From the NCBI GenBank assembly GCA_022013615.1, contig JAKLQB010000072.1, positions 1 through 5,807 of the forward strand: a stretch of DNA of 5,807 nucleotides. Reading direction: 5' to 3'. Each line of letters opens with the position of its first letter. Positions within the stretch are counted from its first letter, which is position 1. The DNA comes from Desulfobacterales bacterium (GTDB lineage Bacteria > Desulfobacterota > DSM-4660 > Desulfatiglandales > Desulfatiglandaceae). Positions 4,761-5,807 of the stretch are shown here, piece after piece. The position numbers were made by a program, and so were the translations under genes. The notes below the pieces were generated by a model. That model had not been told where the DNA came from. It searched no databases and worked only from the letters and a program-made list of their open reading frames with translations.

Positions 4761-5807
4761 ATGAGCTACGGTTATATGGATAAATTCTTGAAGATAGACC
4801 TAACCTCAGGTGAGATATCCGAACTGCCAATTAGTAAAGAATGGAAAATGCACTATCTCGGTGGAAGGGGGATGGGCATTCGTCTTCTATGGGAGTATGC
4901 ACCGAAAGGTGTAGATCCTCTCGCCCCGGAAAACCCTTTGATTTTTATGACCGGTCCTTACACAGGCACTGGTGTCTTTTCCGCCTTCTACAATGTAACA
5001 ACACGATCACCATTAACCGGAACTGCGGCAAGTGCTCATTCGGGTGGTACCTTTGGTCCTGCCCTGAAACGAGCCGGGTTGGATGGACTGATGGTTGTGG
5101 GCCAATCTGAAAAGCCAGTGTACCTGCTAATTGATGCCGGAAAGGTCGAAATATGTGATGCATCATCTCTATGGGGCAAGGATGTGCAGCAGACAGAGCT
5201 AATGATAAAAGAAAAACATGGCAAGGTGAGTTCTGCTGTTATCGGCCCGGGGGGTGAAAACCTGGTCAAATTTGGATGCATTATGAACGATACATACCGT
5301 GCTATTGGTCGCGGGGGTGCAGGCGCTGTCATGGGCTCCAAGAAACTTAAGGCGGTGGTTGCCAGAGGTAAAGAAAAGATCGGTATTGCCGACCGGGATC
5401 GCTTCATGGCCCTTTCGCGCAAGGGGGGCAAGGCTTCCCTGGATGTCGGTAAGTTCTTTGCCATGTATGGTACTGGAGCGGCTTTTGGCGTCTTTAACAA
5501 AAAGGGCAGTCTCCCAAGCTATCATTTCCGAAAAGGCTATTACGATGAATGGGAGAAGATTAATGCCGAGGCACTCAAGAAAAATTATTTTGTGCGAGAC
5601 CAGGGCTGTTTTAACTGCCCTTTGAAGTGTGCCAATATCCATACGGTCAAATCAGGACCTTTCGCTGTGGAGGAGACCGAGGGGCCTGAATACGAAACCA
5701 TGATGGCCTTTGGTTCCCTGTGTGGAAATAGCAACTTGGAATCTATCATCAAGGCCAGCCACATGGTCAATCTTATGGGAATAGATCTCATTTCTGCAGG
5801 AGTAACC
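4761..5807 (+). CDS. Tungsten-dependent aldehyde:ferredoxin oxidoreductase (AOR) family, N-terminal 349 residues (3' truncated)
   Basis: The frame is open from the ATG at 4761 to the window end with no stop, covering a little over half of a usual roughly 600-residue AOR. The N-terminal domain (1 to about 205) shows GGRGMG (34-39), VTTRSPLTG (79-87), SGGTFGP (94-100) and RGGAGAVMGSKKLKA (184-198), all family signatures around the bis-pterin tungsten site. The second domain starts with the cluster motif C283-x2-C286-x3-C290, matching Cys288/291/295 of the Pyrococcus enzyme. EGPEYET (307-313) then carries conserved glutamates. The fourth cluster cysteine lies in the missing part. The family oxidises aldehydes to carboxylic acids with ferredoxin as acceptor, in the cytosol, and is extremely oxygen-sensitive. 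Beside RraA-type aldolases it could take an aldehyde released by aldol cleavage. Substrate class and molybdenum versus tungsten use cannot be read from this half. Confidence 0.93.
   Translation, partial: MSYGYMDKFLKIDLTSGEISELPISKEWKMHYLGGRGMGIRLLWEYAPKGVDPLAPENPLIFMTGPYTGTGVFSAFYNVTTRSPLTGTAASAHSGGTFGPALKRAGLDGLMVVGQSEKPVYLLIDAGKVEICDASSLWGKDVQQTELMIKEKHGKVSSAVIGPGGENLVKFGCIMNDTYRAIGRGGAGAVMGSKKLKAVVARGKEKIGIADRDRFMALSRKGGKASLDVGKFFAMYGTGAAFGVFNKKGSLPSYHFRKGYYDEWEKINAEALKKNYFVRDQGCFNCPLKCANIHTVKSGPFAVEETEGPEYETMMAFGSLCGNSNLESIIKASHMVNLMGIDLISAGVT

Noticed and set aside
5036..5500. 154-codon minus-strand frame, with a 147-codon one beside it at 5199-5642
   Set aside because: Both lie inside the AOR coding region, which carries strong family motifs throughout. 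Neither shows any family resemblance.

Overview
The window reads as a piece of an anaerobic bacterial chromosome, most likely a sulfate-reducing or syntrophic Desulfobacterota-type organism. That assignment is an inference from three things: a tungsten-type aldehyde:ferredoxin oxidoreductase (AOR), an oxygen-sensitive Fe-S dehydratase relative, and intergenic spacers full of short ACAGGATTA-like repeats and hairpins of a kind I associate with that group. Base composition is moderate and similar across the genes. All six genes lie on the + strand.

Layout. Positions 2-418 hold the C-terminal end of an FAD-dependent flavoprotein of the succinate dehydrogenase/fumarate reductase/L-aspartate oxidase superfamily. 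It is followed after 8 bases by a 475-residue protein (427-1854) in which an Fe-S serine dehydratase alpha-like domain precedes a degenerate beta-like domain. A 159-bp spacer carries one copy of a 24-nt repeat. Next come two closely spaced RraA-family aldolase/decarboxylase-like genes (2014-2691 and 2705-3376). A 468-bp spacer contains 9-nt tandem units, three hairpins and the inverted second copy of the 24-nt repeat. A third RraA-family gene follows (3845-4513), then a 247-bp spacer with an 8-nt tandem repeat, and finally the first 349 codons of an AOR (4761 to the window end).

How the genes may work together (inference). The families fit a catabolic route for a branched or hydroxylated oxo-acid. 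A flavoprotein would add or remove a C=C bond, an Fe-S lyase would dehydrate or deaminate, Mg-dependent RraA-type enzymes would cleave a hydroxy-oxo-acid to pyruvate plus a carbonyl product, or decarboxylate it, and AOR would oxidise an aldehyde product with ferredoxin as acceptor. Nothing in the window names the substrate. The strongest candidates for something undescribed are the rearranged dehydratase-like protein that has lost hallmark motifs, and the unusual set of three divergent RraA-family paralogs beside it. No rRNA, tRNA, CRISPR array, transposase or recognisable riboswitch was seen.
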